Below are positions 1-6,343 of a stretch of DNA of 33,303 bases, piece by piece. Below the pieces are notes generated by a model. That model searched no databases and had not been told where the DNA came from. It saw nothing but the letters and a program-made list of their open reading frames with translations. This DNA comes from a virus. Position 1 is the stretch's first letter; the number at the start of each line of letters is the position of its first letter. The position numbers were made by a program, and so were the translations under genes. The DNA lies in IMG/VR virus record IMGVR_UViG_3300037963_000715, positions 1 through 33,303 of that record. One strand, 5' to 3'.

Positions 1-66
1 TGGTTATTCGCGACCACAGTTTTTTTTTAGCGATAGTCCTGATTTATTAGGGTAAATTACTGCAAT
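1..66. other. candidate cos/packaging region, left contig end
   Basis: The first 66 bases precede the small terminase gene and hold no gene. Positions 2-14 (GGTTATTCGCGAC) are repeated exactly as the last 13 bases of the window. The stretch contains the palindrome TCGCGA, which is GC-rich against AT-rich surroundings, and is followed by a run of nine T's. Lambda-type phages carry cos directly upstream of the small terminase gene, so this is where a cohesive-end site would be expected. An assembly overlap of a circular or permuted genome would look the same. Confidence 0.45.
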
Positions 67-579
67 ATGGCAACACAAAAAGATATAGCTGAACACCTTG
101 ATTTATCGGTAAAGCGTGTATCTGAATTAATAAGAGACGGAATATTGCCATCAAAAAAAGGTAGAAGTCCTTTAAATATAGATGTTTGCAGGTTTGCATA
201 CATTTCTTACTTGCGAAAACTTGGTCAATACAACAAAAAGAGTGGAACTGGCGATATTGCAGAAGCTAAAACAAGATTAACACAAGCACAAGCAGATAAA
301 GCGGAGTTAGAAGTATCAGAATTAGAAGCAAAATTAATACCTGCTGAATTAGTGGCTGATACTTGGATAGATTACGTTGCAAATGCAAGGGCAAAGCTAC
401 TTGGATTGCCTTCAAGAATAGCACACCAAGTTATAACAGTTGATAAATATGCAGAAGCAGAAGAAATTATAAAAGAACAAGTGCATGAAGCACTGAATGA
501 ACTATCACAAAATGGAATACCTGAAAAATATACAAAGAGTAGTAAATCAGACCAATCAGACATGGACGCCACCGCCTAA
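67..579 (+). CDS. terminase small subunit (Nu1-like)
   Basis: Probable DNA-recognition subunit of the packaging motor. The 170-residue protein opens with a helix-turn-helix (about residues 3-30, KDIAEHLDLSVKRVSELIRD), as in the winged-helix DNA-binding part of lambda Nu1. A charged helical segment follows (about residues 60-95), and then a helical C-terminus where small terminases contact the large subunit. It is the first gene after the candidate cos site, and its 3' end overlaps the large terminase gene by 83 bases, a much longer overlap than elsewhere in the window. The family is inferred from the HTH, the size and the position next to an unmistakable large terminase. Whether it binds the TCGCGA site at the contig end is not shown by the sequence. 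Confidence 0.8.
   Translation: MATQKDIAEHLDLSVKRVSELIRDGILPSKKGRSPLNIDVCRFAYISYLRKLGQYNKKSGTGDIAEAKTRLTQAQADKAELEVSELEAKLIPAELVADTWIDYVANARAKLLGLPSRIAHQVITVDKYAEAEEIIKEQVHEALNELSQNGIPEKYTKSSKSDQSDMDATA
480..494 (+). promoter_or_regulatory. small hairpin just before the large-terminase start
   Basis: AGTGC (480-484) and GCACT (490-494) can pair around the loop ATGAA, ending two bases before the ATG at 497. It lies inside the small-subunit gene, where passing ribosomes would open it, so it could support translational coupling. The stem is only five base pairs. Confidence 0.2.
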
Positions 580-2332
580 TCTTAAAATATCTGATTGGTC
601 AGACACATATAGAAAACTTTCACCTGAAAGTTCTGCTGAAGCGGGACAATGGCGTACAGACAGATGCCCTTATCAGAAAGAAATTATGGATACTTTTAAT
701 AATCCTGATATAGAACGTATAGTGGTTATGACAAGTAGCCAAGTTGGTAAAACAGAAATATTACTTAACGCAATAGGATATTATATCGATCAAGACCCTT
801 CCCCACTGCTGATTGTGCAACCAACTTTGCAGATGGGTCAGGCATTTTCAAAAGATAGATTGTCTGCAATGATACGAGATACAGAAAAATTACGTGGCTG
901 CGTTAAAGATGCAAGAAGTAGAGATAGTGGCAACACAACTATGCACAAAAAATTTTCAGGTGGTCATTTATCAATAGTTGGTTCTAATTCTGCATCGGGA
1001 CTTGCATCAAGACCAATAAGAATTTTGTTGATGGACGAAGTTGATAGATATGAGTTATCAGCAGGAAGTGAAGGTAGTCCTATTGCATTGGCTACAGCGA
1101 GAACTAAAACTTTTTGGAACAGAAAGATATTTATGTGTTCTACTCCAACGATAAAAGGTTTATCTGTAATAGAAGCTGCTTTTGAAGAAAGCGATCAAAG
1201 ATATTATCATGTGCCATGTCCTGAATGCGGTACAAAACAGGTTTTAAAATGGAAGAATGTTGTTTGGGAAGAAGATAAACCTGAGACAGCAGCCTATGCT
1301 TGTGAAGAATGCGGTTCTGTTATTGAAGAACATAAAAAACAATATATGTTAAAGCATGGCGAGTGGATTGCATCTGCTGAAGCATCTAACACAGCAGGTT
1401 TTCATATATCTGAATTATATTCAGTTTGGTCAACTTGGGCTGATATGGCAAAAAACTTTTTAGAAGCTAAGAAAAATCCTGAAACATTAAAAACATTTAT
1501 TAATACAGCGTTGGGAGAAAGTTGGGAAGAACAAGGTGAAACAGTTGAGTATGACACTTTATTACAAAGAAGATTAAATTATGATGCTACAACTGTTCCT
1601 GAAGATGTTTTAGTTATCACAGCAGGAATTGACTGTCAAAAAGACCGATTAGAATGTCAAATTGTTGGTTGGGGTAAAAACTATGAAGCGTGGGTTATAG
1701 AATATCGTATTTTTTGGGGTGACCCGAATGCAATTAATGTTTGGTCAGATTTAGATGCGTTTTTGAAAAAGAGATTTAAAACTGAAAGCGATAGAATGAT
1801 ACCTATTTCATGTGCAACAGTTGATAGTGGTGGACATCATACAAATATGTGTTATCAATTTACAAAACCACGACAAGCAAGAAGAATTTTTGCAATAAAA
1901 GGTTTATCAACAGCAGGAAAACCAATAGCTAATAAACCAACATACGTAGGTAAAAATAAAGCGGTACTTTATGGAGTTGGAACTGATAGTGCAAAAGAAG
2001 CTATATTTGCAAGACTAGCATCTGAACCTGAAGATACTACATTGCATTTTTGTAGTGACCTTGACGAAGAATATTTTAAACAATTAACCAGTGAAAAAAG
2101 AATAACAAAGTACGTTAGAGGTAGAAAAACGCTAGTTTGGAAACAAATTAGACCAAGAAACGAAGCATTAGATACATTAGTCTATAATTTTGCTGCTATT
2201 TACATCTTAAATCCTAATTTCGAAACTATAGAGTTAAAAATTCTAAATCAAGATCAAGGATCAAGAGAAAAACCACAAAAAAGACAAAAAAAGGGCATAA
2301 ATAGGCAAAATTTTGCTACATCTTGGAAATAA
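497..2332 (+). CDS. terminase large subunit (lambda gpA family)
   Basis: ATP-driven DNA translocase and cos-cleaving endonuclease. Counting from the ATG at 497, the ATPase has a Walker-A-like loop SSQVGKTE (about residues 80-87) and a Walker B ILLMDEVD (176-183). A four-cysteine zinc ribbon, C241/C244 with C269/C272, lies between the ATPase and nuclease parts. The nuclease begins at TAGIDCQKDRLE, with the acidic residue D379 and a later TVDSGG. This order and the 611-residue length fit the GpA family. The start is uncertain between codons at 497 and 512, because no strong ribosome-binding site precedes either, and translational coupling to the small subunit is likely. The ORF cannot start later, since conserved residues follow the overlap directly. 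Confidence 0.95.
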   Translation: MNYHKMEYLKNIQRVVNQTNQTWTPPPNLKISDWSDTYRKLSPESSAEAGQWRTDRCPYQKEIMDTFNNPDIERIVVMTSSQVGKTEILLNAIGYYIDQDPSPLLIVQPTLQMGQAFSKDRLSAMIRDTEKLRGCVKDARSRDSGNTTMHKKFSGGHLSIVGSNSASGLASRPIRILLMDEVDRYELSAGSEGSPIALATARTKTFWNRKIFMCSTPTIKGLSVIEAAFEESDQRYYHVPCPECGTKQVLKWKNVVWEEDKPETAAYACEECGSVIEEHKKQYMLKHGEWIASAEASNTAGFHISELYSVWSTWADMAKNFLEAKKNPETLKTFINTALGESWEEQGETVEYDTLLQRRLNYDATTVPEDVLVITAGIDCQKDRLECQIVGWGKNYEAWVIEYRIFWGDPNAINVWSDLDAFLKKRFKTESDRMIPISCATVDSGGHHTNMCYQFTKPRQARRIFAIKGLSTAGKPIANKPTYVGKNKAVLYGVGTDSAKEAIFARLASEPEDTTLHFCSDLDEEYFKQLTSEKRITKYVRGRKTLVWKQIRPRNEALDTLVYNFAAIYILNPNFETIELKILNQDQGSREKPQKRQKKGINRQNFATSWK

Positions 2333-2354
2333 ATACAATTTTTCAACAAAATAG

Positions 2355-2383
2355 TTGTATATTTATATATATTTATATATAAT
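2355..2383 (+). promoter_or_regulatory. sigma70-type promoter of the accessory cassette
   Basis: TTGTAT (2355-2360) and TATAAT (2378-2383) are separated by exactly 17 bp in the gap after the large terminase. Transcription would start near 2390. The same promoter and the same 27-base leader recur at 23823-23887. The predicted +1 falls on the upstream ATG at 2390, which supports translation from the ATG at 2417 instead. Confidence 0.8.
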
Positions 2384-2416
2384 ATACTTATGTTAAACAA
2401 AAAAGGAGTAAATAAC

Positions 2417-2869
2417 ATGATAAATTCAAGACATATAACAAATAAAGAATGCGTAGAACCTAAAAACTTACCAAAAGGAAAATATCTATTAGGTTGGTCA
2501 AGATATAAAAAAGAAATCCAAATACCTTTGGAAGAAGATTTTTATATTGGTCAGGGTGCAACACTTAGCTGTATGCTTGGGCATTCACACCCATATACAG
2601 TTATAGAGATCAAGGGTAAGGTAGGTGAAAGAACTGTTAAACTTGTTGAATGTATAATAAATGAAGATGATACATATACAAATAAAAATTATGAGTATGA
2701 AAGAAATTGTATATATATAAAAGAAAATACATTAACAAAAAAATTTAATGGTCATAATTCTTATGGAAACCCAAAAATAAGAAACAAACATACAGGTAGG
2801 CTAATAACTCAAAAATGGTCTGTTTTACAAACAGGATATAGAAGGAGTTATAGTAATCCTGAAGTTTAG
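2417..2869 (+). CDS. unknown protein, first gene of the accessory cassette
   Basis: A 150-residue soluble protein with no signal peptide or membrane segment. The start is the ATG at 2417 because AAAAGGAG lies 8 bases upstream. The in-frame ATG at 2390 coincides with the predicted transcription start and has no ribosome-binding site. The middle (GQGATLSCMLGHSHPYTVIEI, counting across about residues 45-65) looks like the beta-rich core of short phage proteins with a GxGAT...TVIEI pattern, but I do not assign a family. The C-terminal third is basic and rich in Asn, Tyr and Arg. It is first in a promoter-to-terminator unit, so it is probably the most strongly expressed. Position and promoter fit an early host-takeover or anti-defence role, which is inference only. 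Confidence 0.75.
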   Translation: MINSRHITNKECVEPKNLPKGKYLLGWSRYKKEIQIPLEEDFYIGQGATLSCMLGHSHPYTVIEIKGKVGERTVKLVECIINEDDTYTNKNYEYERNCIYIKENTLTKKFNGHNSYGNPKIRNKHTGRLITQKWSVLQTGYRRSYSNPEV

Positions 2870-2890
2870 TTTTATTTTAAATTTATAAAA

Positions 2891-2907
2891 AAGGAGAGTA
2901 CATAATG
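2891..2907 (+). repeat. cassette junction repeat 1 (SD plus start)
   Basis: AAGGAGAGTACATAATG: a strong Shine-Dalgarno sequence plus the start codon of the gene at 2905. This is one of five near-identical 17-bp copies in the cassette. It is the only one not inside a preceding coding sequence. Confidence 0.85.
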
Positions 2908-3090
2908 TCAAACTTAGAACAATTAAAACAAGAAAGAACTAAATATATCAAGGCATACAGAAATTGCAGACCTTTAACTGGTCAAACTATGCAAGAATTT
3001 GAAGTAATGCAAAAAGGCTTTGCTGCAAAGTACAAAGAACTTGATAAACAAATAAAAAAAATGCAAAGGTTACAAAAGGAGAGTGCATAA
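2905..3090 (+). CDS. small unknown protein, cassette gene 2
   Basis: A 61-residue, basic, helical protein (Gln/Lys/Glu-rich, heptad-like C-terminal half). It is translated from the strong site AAGGAGAGTACATA directly before the ATG. Its last codons read Lys-Glu-Ser-Ala-stop because they are the ribosome-binding site of the next gene, with which it shares one base. No family is recognised and no membrane segment is present. Membership of the promoter-terminator cassette and the strong initiation site argue that it is real despite its size. Confidence 0.7.
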   Translation: MSNLEQLKQERTKYIKAYRNCRPLTGQTMQEFEVMQKGFAAKYKELDKQIKKMQRLQKESA

Positions 3091-3092
3091 TG
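3076..3092 (+). repeat. cassette junction repeat 2
   Basis: AAGGAGAGTGCATAATG spans the stop of the gene at 2905 and the start of the gene at 3090. Read in the upstream frame it encodes the terminal Lys-Glu-Ser-Ala. Confidence 0.85.
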
Positions 3093-3365
3093 GCAATTAA
3101 ACTTAAAAGACTACATAACAAAAATGTTTATGTTGGTAGGCACTATAACAACTACAGACATGATTGCTCAAAATCATTATATGGCTACAAAAATTTTAGG
3201 ATTAGGACAAATGATTATTATGGTGGTTGGTATGTAGAAGAAATTAGAGGTGGTATCAGAAATCAAATCTCTGATTACAGCTTATCGATGACTTTTAAAG
3301 AAGCTAAGAAGTGGTTAGAACAATATATCGAAAAATTAAATATAATAAATAAGGAGAGTACATAA
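3090..3365 (+). CDS. small unknown protein, cassette gene 3
   Basis: A 91-residue basic protein rich in Tyr, Asn and Arg in its first half (KNVYVGRHYNNYRHDC), ending in an amphipathic helix (FKEAKKWLEQYIEKL). No recognisable family or membrane segment. It starts on cassette junction repeat 2 and ends in Lys-Glu-Ser-Thr, the Thr variant caused by A instead of G in junction repeat 3. It shares one base with each neighbour. The Tyr/Arg-rich surface could suit nucleic-acid or protein binding, but nothing catalytic is visible. Confidence 0.7.
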   Translation: MAIKLKRLHNKNVYVGRHYNNYRHDCSKSLYGYKNFRIRTNDYYGGWYVEEIRGGIRNQISDYSLSMTFKEAKKWLEQYIEKLNIINKEST

Positions 3366-3367
3366 TG
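3351..3367 (+). repeat. cassette junction repeat 3
   Basis: AAGGAGAGTACATAATG at the boundary of the genes at 3090 and 3365. The A at the variable tenth base makes the upstream protein end in Thr rather than Ala. Confidence 0.85.
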
Positions 3368-3667
3368 GCAAAAAAAGTAGAGTATGAATGGCATTTTTGT
3401 TATACAGACATAGATGATACAGATTGGGAATATTTAACAAAATCTGAATATGGTACAGCTAAACAAAATTTTGAACGCACAAAAGAAATATTTGAAGAAA
3501 ACAAGCATGATAAATATTTCGAATTGGAAATATCAAAATGGATTTATGACAATCCTTGGGAACAACATAGAGAAGATTATTCAGTATATCCAAAAAGAGA
3601 TACAGATGATTTACCAAAATGGGTAAATAAAATTATCGATAAACTTTTAAATAAGGAGAGTGCATAA
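3365..3667 (+). CDS. small acidic unknown protein, cassette gene 4
   Basis: A 100-residue protein with a clear excess of acidic over basic residues (24 Asp/Glu against 16 Lys/Arg by eye) and many aromatics, including several Trp. No membrane segment, cysteine pair or catalytic motif is evident. Small acidic early phage proteins sometimes mimic DNA or bind host enzymes, and the charge is compatible with that but does not prove it. It starts on junction repeat 3 and ends in Asn-Lys-Glu-Ser-Ala written by junction repeat 4. Confidence 0.7.
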   Translation: MAKKVEYEWHFCYTDIDDTDWEYLTKSEYGTAKQNFERTKEIFEENKHDKYFELEISKWIYDNPWEQHREDYSVYPKRDTDDLPKWVNKIIDKLLNKESA

Positions 3668-3669
3668 TG
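3653..3669 (+). repeat. cassette junction repeat 4
   Basis: AAGGAGAGTGCATAATG, the boundary of the genes at 3365 and 3667, identical to repeats 2 and 5. Confidence 0.85.
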
Positions 3670-3921
3670 TGTAAGTTAAAAAAAGGTCAAGCAATTTATT
3701 ACAAAGACTGGCAAAACAATGACAAATTGATACCCGCTAGAGTGGTTAGATGCAAAAAAGCATATTGTTATATAGATGTTCTTAAACCAAATTCAATGAA
3801 TGATTGGGAAACATGGGAAGTAAATATAGAAGATTGCTTACCAACAGATCATTTTACTATAAGCAAATTTCATGAGTTTTTGGGTTATATGATTGATTGG
3901 AAAAATAAGGAGAGTGCATAA
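3667..3921 (+). CDS. small unknown protein, cassette gene 5
   Basis: An 84-residue protein with the appearance of a compact beta-barrel. KKGQAIYYKDW, then IPARVVRCKKAYCYIDV, then WETWEVNIEDCLPTDHF gives alternating hydrophobic strands and a Lys-Gly turn, as in small SH3- or KOW-like folds. That fold is a guess from pattern alone. Three cysteines outside the start region are scattered rather than paired as zinc ligands. It starts on junction repeat 4 and ends in Asn-Lys-Glu-Ser-Ala. Confidence 0.7.
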   Translation: MCKLKKGQAIYYKDWQNNDKLIPARVVRCKKAYCYIDVLKPNSMNDWETWEVNIEDCLPTDHFTISKFHEFLGYMIDWKNKESA

Positions 3922-3923
3922 TG
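3907..3923 (+). repeat. cassette junction repeat 5
   Basis: AAGGAGAGTGCATAATG, the boundary of the genes at 3667 and 3921, and the last copy before the terminator. Confidence 0.85.
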
Positions 3924-4121
3924 GCAAATTTAGAATTAATATTTGACAAAATTAAAAATGACATCGACTTAGAATTTAGCGAATGGTTAGATATGCCTGA
4001 TGTTAAAGAAGTAATGCACGAATATATTATTAAGGCACTCAATCATTACGACATTGATAATGAAACCATGCTACAACTAGAAAGCAAATTAATAGAATTT
4101 TGTATTAAAATGCTACCCTAA
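3921..4121 (+). CDS. small acidic helical unknown protein, last cassette gene
   Basis: A 66-residue, mainly helical, acidic protein (FDKIKNDIDLEFSEWL, then helices to the C-terminus), with no membrane segment or known motif. It uses junction repeat 5 for initiation. It lacks the Lys-Glu-Ser-Ala end because no further gene follows, only the terminator about 27 bases downstream. That contrast shows the KESA tails belong to the junction and not to the proteins' function. Confidence 0.7.
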   Translation: MANLELIFDKIKNDIDLEFSEWLDMPDVKEVMHEYIIKALNHYDIDNETMLQLESKLIEFCIKMLP

Positions 4122-4147
4122 CAACCTAATATATATATTTTTTTACT

Positions 4148-4179
4148 AAAGGCTCTTGATTGAGCCTTTTTTATTTTTT
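4148..4179 (+). terminator. rho-independent terminator closing the accessory cassette
   Basis: AAAGGCTC (4148-4155) pairs with GAGCCTTT (4162-4169) around a six-base loop, followed by T-rich sequence to 4179. It lies after the last cassette gene and before the head genes, so the cassette is a separate transcription unit. Confidence 0.9.
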
Positions 4180-4191
4180 GCATTTTAAATG

Positions 4192-4224
4192 TTGACATAT
4201 TACTAATGCACCTTAACTTATAGT
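4192..4224 (+). promoter_or_regulatory. possible promoter for the head genes
   Basis: A consensus -35 TTGACA (4192-4197) follows the terminator. The best -10 candidates are TAACTT (4214-4219, spacing 16, poor) or TATAGT (4219-4224, spacing 21, long). A promoter is expected here because transcription from upstream should stop at the terminator. The imperfect -10 could mean activator dependence. Confidence 0.4.
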
Positions 4225-4258
4225 ATAGATATATCTTTAACATTAATGAGGTTTTTGT

Positions 4259-4843
4259 TTGGCAAACAAATTTAATTCAGCAAATTATCCTTCACAAGTA
4301 CCTACTGAATTGCAGTTGGGAGACTATTGGGCTTGGAAAAGAGAGGATTTATCAGACGATTATCCTGTATCAACTCATTCATTATCTTATGAATTTAACT
4401 TAGTTGATGGTTCAACAGCATCTAATTTTACATTAACAGCTACAGAAAGCGGTGATACTTATTTAATCGAAACTAGCAGTACAACATCATATACAGCAGG
4501 GAATTATAATTGGATTTCTTATATAACAAGGAGTTCTGACAGTGCTAGAATTAAATTAGAGGAAGGTTTTGTTGAAATACAGTTAAATTATGCAACAACA
4601 ACTGCTTCTGTCAGAAGTCATGCAAAGATAGTTTTAGATGCGATTGAAGCTGTAATTGAAAATAGAGCCAATATCGATCAATCATCAATGTCTATAGCGG
4701 GTAGGTCTTTATCAAGAATGTCTATAGACGATTTACTTACTTTTAGAGATAGATATAAAGCTGAATATTTAAAAGAAGTCAAACAAGCAAGAATTAAAAA
4801 CAAAAGAGGGTCAGGAAATACTATTAAAGTAAATTTTGGATAA
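4259..4843 (+). CDS. head protein with gpW-like C-terminus
   Basis: A 194-residue protein between terminase and portal, where lambda has head-tail joining protein gpW. The last 65 residues (helix, then AGRSLSRMSIDDLLTFRDRY, then a charged helix) resemble the helix-hairpin-helix of gpW-like proteins. The first about 110 residues look like a beta-rich extra domain (STHSLSYEFNL, FTLTATES, ISYITRSSD). If this is a gpW homologue it is nearly three times the lambda protein's length. The start is TTG at 4259 with TGAGG seven bases upstream, and no ATG fits better. The gpW link is a pattern-level judgement; the N-terminal domain is unassigned. Confidence 0.6.
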   Translation: MANKFNSANYPSQVPTELQLGDYWAWKREDLSDDYPVSTHSLSYEFNLVDGSTASNFTLTATESGDTYLIETSSTTSYTAGNYNWISYITRSSDSARIKLEEGFVEIQLNYATTTASVRSHAKIVLDAIEAVIENRANIDQSSMSIAGRSLSRMSIDDLLTFRDRYKAEYLKEVKQARIKNKRGSGNTIKVNFG

Positions 4844-4846
4844 ATT

Positions 4847-6343
4847 ATGGCGTGGTATAACAGATTATTAGGAATTACAGAACAACCTAAGAAAAAAAAG
4901 AAGAACTTTTTTAGAAGTTATTCAGGTGCTAATACAGGAAGATTATTTGCAGATTTTCTAACTTCATCATCAAGTGCCAATGCTGAGATCAAAGATAACA
5001 TACGAATATTAAGAGATAGAGCAAGAGAATTAGCGAGAAACGATAGCTATATTGCAAGATACTTAAATCTGATGGTGTCTAATGTTATCGGTAAGCATGG
5101 CATAAGAGTTAGTGCCAAATCTAGGAATGAAGATAATTCTTTAGATATTGGTGCTAACCTGCTCATTGAAAGAGCATGGCGTGAATGGGGTCAAGTTGGA
5201 AATTGTACGACTAATGGAAGATTATCTTTTTTAGATTGTCAAAAAATATTTATTGAAACCTTATGCCGAGATGGCGAGGTATTAATAAGAAAAATAAAAG
5301 CACCCGATAGTCCTTTTGGATTTCAATTACAGTTTTTAGAAGCTGACCATTTAGACGAAAACAAGAACGAATACATGATGAAAAATGGCAACAGTATTAA
5401 AATGGGTGTTGAGGTTGATAAATATGACAAACCTGTTGCTTATCATTTATTTAAAAAACACCCTTACGACAATTACTACCCAAAACCAACGCAAGAATAT
5501 ATTAGAGTACCTGCTGATGAAATAATTCATGCTTATTTACCGCAAAGAGCAGAACAAACAAGAGGGGTTTCTTTAGTTTCTACTGCTATGGCAAATGTAA
5601 AAATGTTAAATGGATATTTAGAAGCGGAAATTGTAGCAGCTAGAGTTGGTGCTTCTAAAATGGGGTTTTTTGTAAGTCCTGATGGAGATGGATACGTTGG
5701 TGATGGAGAAATGGAAGATCAATTTAATCCAACAATGAACGCACAAGCAGGTGTATTTGAACAATTACCTAGTGGTATGGATTTCAAAGCATTTGACCCT
5801 AGTCACCCAACATCTGCTTTTGATAGTTTTACAACTAGCGTATTAAGAAGTATCGCATCAGGTTTAAATATTTCATATCATTCGCTTTCTAATGACCTTA
5901 CAAGTGTCAACTATAGTAGTATCAGGCAAGGTAGTTTGGAAGATAGAAGTATGTACCAAATTTACCAACAGTTTGTAATTGAACATTTTATTAATCCTGT
6001 TTTTCAGTCATGGTTAGAAATGGCAATATCAACTGGTTATATAAACTTACCAATTAATAAATTTGATAAGTTTGCTAAATCTATTTCATATATTCCAAGA
6101 AGTTTTGCTTGGATTGACCCTCTAAAAGAAATGCAAAGTAATGTAATAGGTTTGCAAAATGGAACTGTAACCTATGCAGATATTGCAGCAACTTATGGAC
6201 GAGATGTTGAAGAATTATTTGAACAACATCAAAAAGAAGTAGAACTAGCCAAACAATATAATATTGAAATGGCATATCAACCATTTGGTGCTACTAAATT
6301 ACCAGTAGAGCCAAATATTGAAGGTGGTGAAGAAGATGCCTAA
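4847..6343 (+). CDS. portal protein (lambda gpB family)
   Basis: Forms the dodecameric ring at one capsid vertex through which DNA is packaged and to which the tail attaches. Recognisable lambda-type features include the N-terminal helix with RARELARNDSYIARYLNLM (about residues 60-80), the following SNVIGKHGIRV strand, the LEADHLDENKN loop, and the stem/clip region with RGVSLVSTAM. The 498-residue length is typical. It starts three bases after the gpW-like gene. Its 3' end overlaps the protease-capsid gene by eight bases. Lambda's portal is proteolytically trimmed; nothing here indicates whether this one is. Confidence 0.93.
   Translation: MAWYNRLLGITEQPKKKKKNFFRSYSGANTGRLFADFLTSSSSANAEIKDNIRILRDRARELARNDSYIARYLNLMVSNVIGKHGIRVSAKSRNEDNSLDIGANLLIERAWREWGQVGNCTTNGRLSFLDCQKIFIETLCRDGEVLIRKIKAPDSPFGFQLQFLEADHLDENKNEYMMKNGNSIKMGVEVDKYDKPVAYHLFKKHPYDNYYPKPTQEYIRVPADEIIHAYLPQRAEQTRGVSLVSTAMANVKMLNGYLEAEIVAARVGASKMGFFVSPDGDGYVGDGEMEDQFNPTMNAQAGVFEQLPSGMDFKAFDPSHPTSAFDSFTTSVLRSIASGLNISYHSLSNDLTSVNYSSIRQGSLEDRSMYQIYQQFVIEHFINPVFQSWLEMAISTGYINLPINKFDKFAKSISYIPRSFAWIDPLKEMQSNVIGLQNGTVTYADIAATYGRDVEELFEQHQKEVELAKQYNIEMAYQPFGATKLPVEPNIEGGEEDA

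Noticed and set aside
2390-2416. ATG at 2390 (and the matching one at 23858) as true gene starts
   Set aside because: In both copies this ATG falls on the predicted transcription start, while AAGGAG sits just before the second ATG at 2417 or 23885.
6318-6335. TTG at 6318 as start of the protease-capsid gene
   Set aside because: No ribosome-binding site at the right distance. ATG 6336 gives a short overlap with the portal gene and begins the typical MPKP... start.
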